A stretch of 64,000 bases of DNA from assembly GCF_015667795.1 (NCBI RefSeq), contig NZ_JADPEL010000002.1:109212-173211 (forward strand). The letters are read 5' to 3'. The position numbers and the translations under genes were made by a program. Below, in pieces: positions 63,895-64,000 of the stretch; position 1 is the first letter of the stretch; each line of letters opens with the position of its first letter. Below the pieces are notes generated by a model. It saw only the letters and a list, made by a program, of their open reading frames with translations. It was not told where the DNA came from and did not search any database. The stretch comes from Clostridium sp. D53t1_180928_C8. GTDB lineage: Bacteria > Bacillota > Clostridia > Clostridiales > Clostridiaceae.

Positions 63895-64000
63895 CTAATT
63901 AAATAATTCTTTAATAATATTTATAACCTTATTAACTTCATTTTCACTCATCTTAGTATCAGACGGTAAACATAACCCCCTATTAAATATATCTTCTCCA
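63895..64000 (-). CDS. DegT/DnrJ/EryC1/StrS-type aminotransferase, C-terminal end only
   Basis: The last 34 codons and stop of a gene entering from beyond base 64000. The sequence DIFNRGLCLPSDTKMSENEV then VNKVINIIKEL is the typical end of PLP-dependent sugar aminotransferases (xxFxRGLCLPSGT, followed by an amphipathic helix). It would make an amino sugar nucleotide; the adjacent initiating transferase may use it. The active-site Lys and other motifs lie outside the window, so the assignment rests on the C-terminal signature only. Confidence 0.75.
   Translation of the reverse strand, partial: GEDIFNRGLCLPSDTKMSENEVNKVINIIKELFN

Noticed and set aside
1-64000. tRNA, rRNA, CRISPR array, insertion sequence, prophage or restriction/defence genes
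   Set aside because: Both strands and all spacers were read for repeats, transposase or integrase frames and structured RNA genes. None was found.

Overview
The window comes from a low-GC Gram-positive anaerobe, most likely Clostridium sensu stricto. This is judged by eye from the very AT-rich DNA, strong AGGAGG/GGGGG ribosome-binding sites with frequent TTG and GTG starts, ChW repeats in an amidase, a DUF1659/DUF2922 pair, an LPXTG-anchored subtilase and orphan sensor kinases. No tRNA, rRNA, CRISPR array, insertion sequence or phage module was seen. Almost all genes lie on the minus strand; the exceptions are an LTA-synthase-like gene, one LCP gene and a CorC-like gene.

The window is dominated by cell-envelope polysaccharide synthesis. 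Region A (1-11034, minus) is one polysaccharide locus: a partial initiating phosphoglycosyl transferase, an O-antigen-type polymerase, four GT2 transferases in two paralogous pairs, a flippase, and a GtrA/GtrB/DUF6056 set that looks like a lipid-linked-sugar decoration system. A strong promoter (7560-7589) and a terminator (7709-7730) split it into at least two transcription units. Region B (11257-26623) holds envelope genes: LTA-synthase-like protein, GalE, a divergent LCP protein, a second lipid-linked-sugar system (GT2, two overlapping SMR-size flippases, large membrane protein), a ChW amidase, a CorC-like CBS protein, UDP-GlcNAc 2-epimerase, two zinc-finger membrane proteins and GalU.

Region C (26866-40196) contains a 1650-residue cell-wall-anchored subtilase with a dockerin-like domain, a second LCP protein, and two orphan histidine kinases separated by three small proteins including DUF2922 and DUF1659. 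Region D (40417-47001) is a self-contained catabolic operon: PRD regulator, PTS EIIA, EIIB and EIIC of the ascorbate family, a split transketolase and a transaldolase. Its sugar is not obvious. Region E (47168-53732) has VanZ, a 37-residue membrane peptide, GlmU, GlmM, a third LCP protein and GlmS, which together make UDP-GlcNAc and attach polymers to the wall.

Region F (53938-64000) is a second polysaccharide locus: uronic-acid epimerase, UDP-glucose dehydrogenase, a TupA-type ATP-grasp protein, flippase, polymerase, three GT2 enzymes, a second initiating transferase and the end of a DegT-type aminotransferase. GalU and GlmS feed UDP-glucose and GlcNAc precursors to both loci. Their promoters share an unusual 24-bp dyad, which I consider the most interesting regulatory observation here.

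Starts were moved from the longest open frame wherever a ribosome-binding site clearly favoured an internal codon. All residue positions are hand counts.
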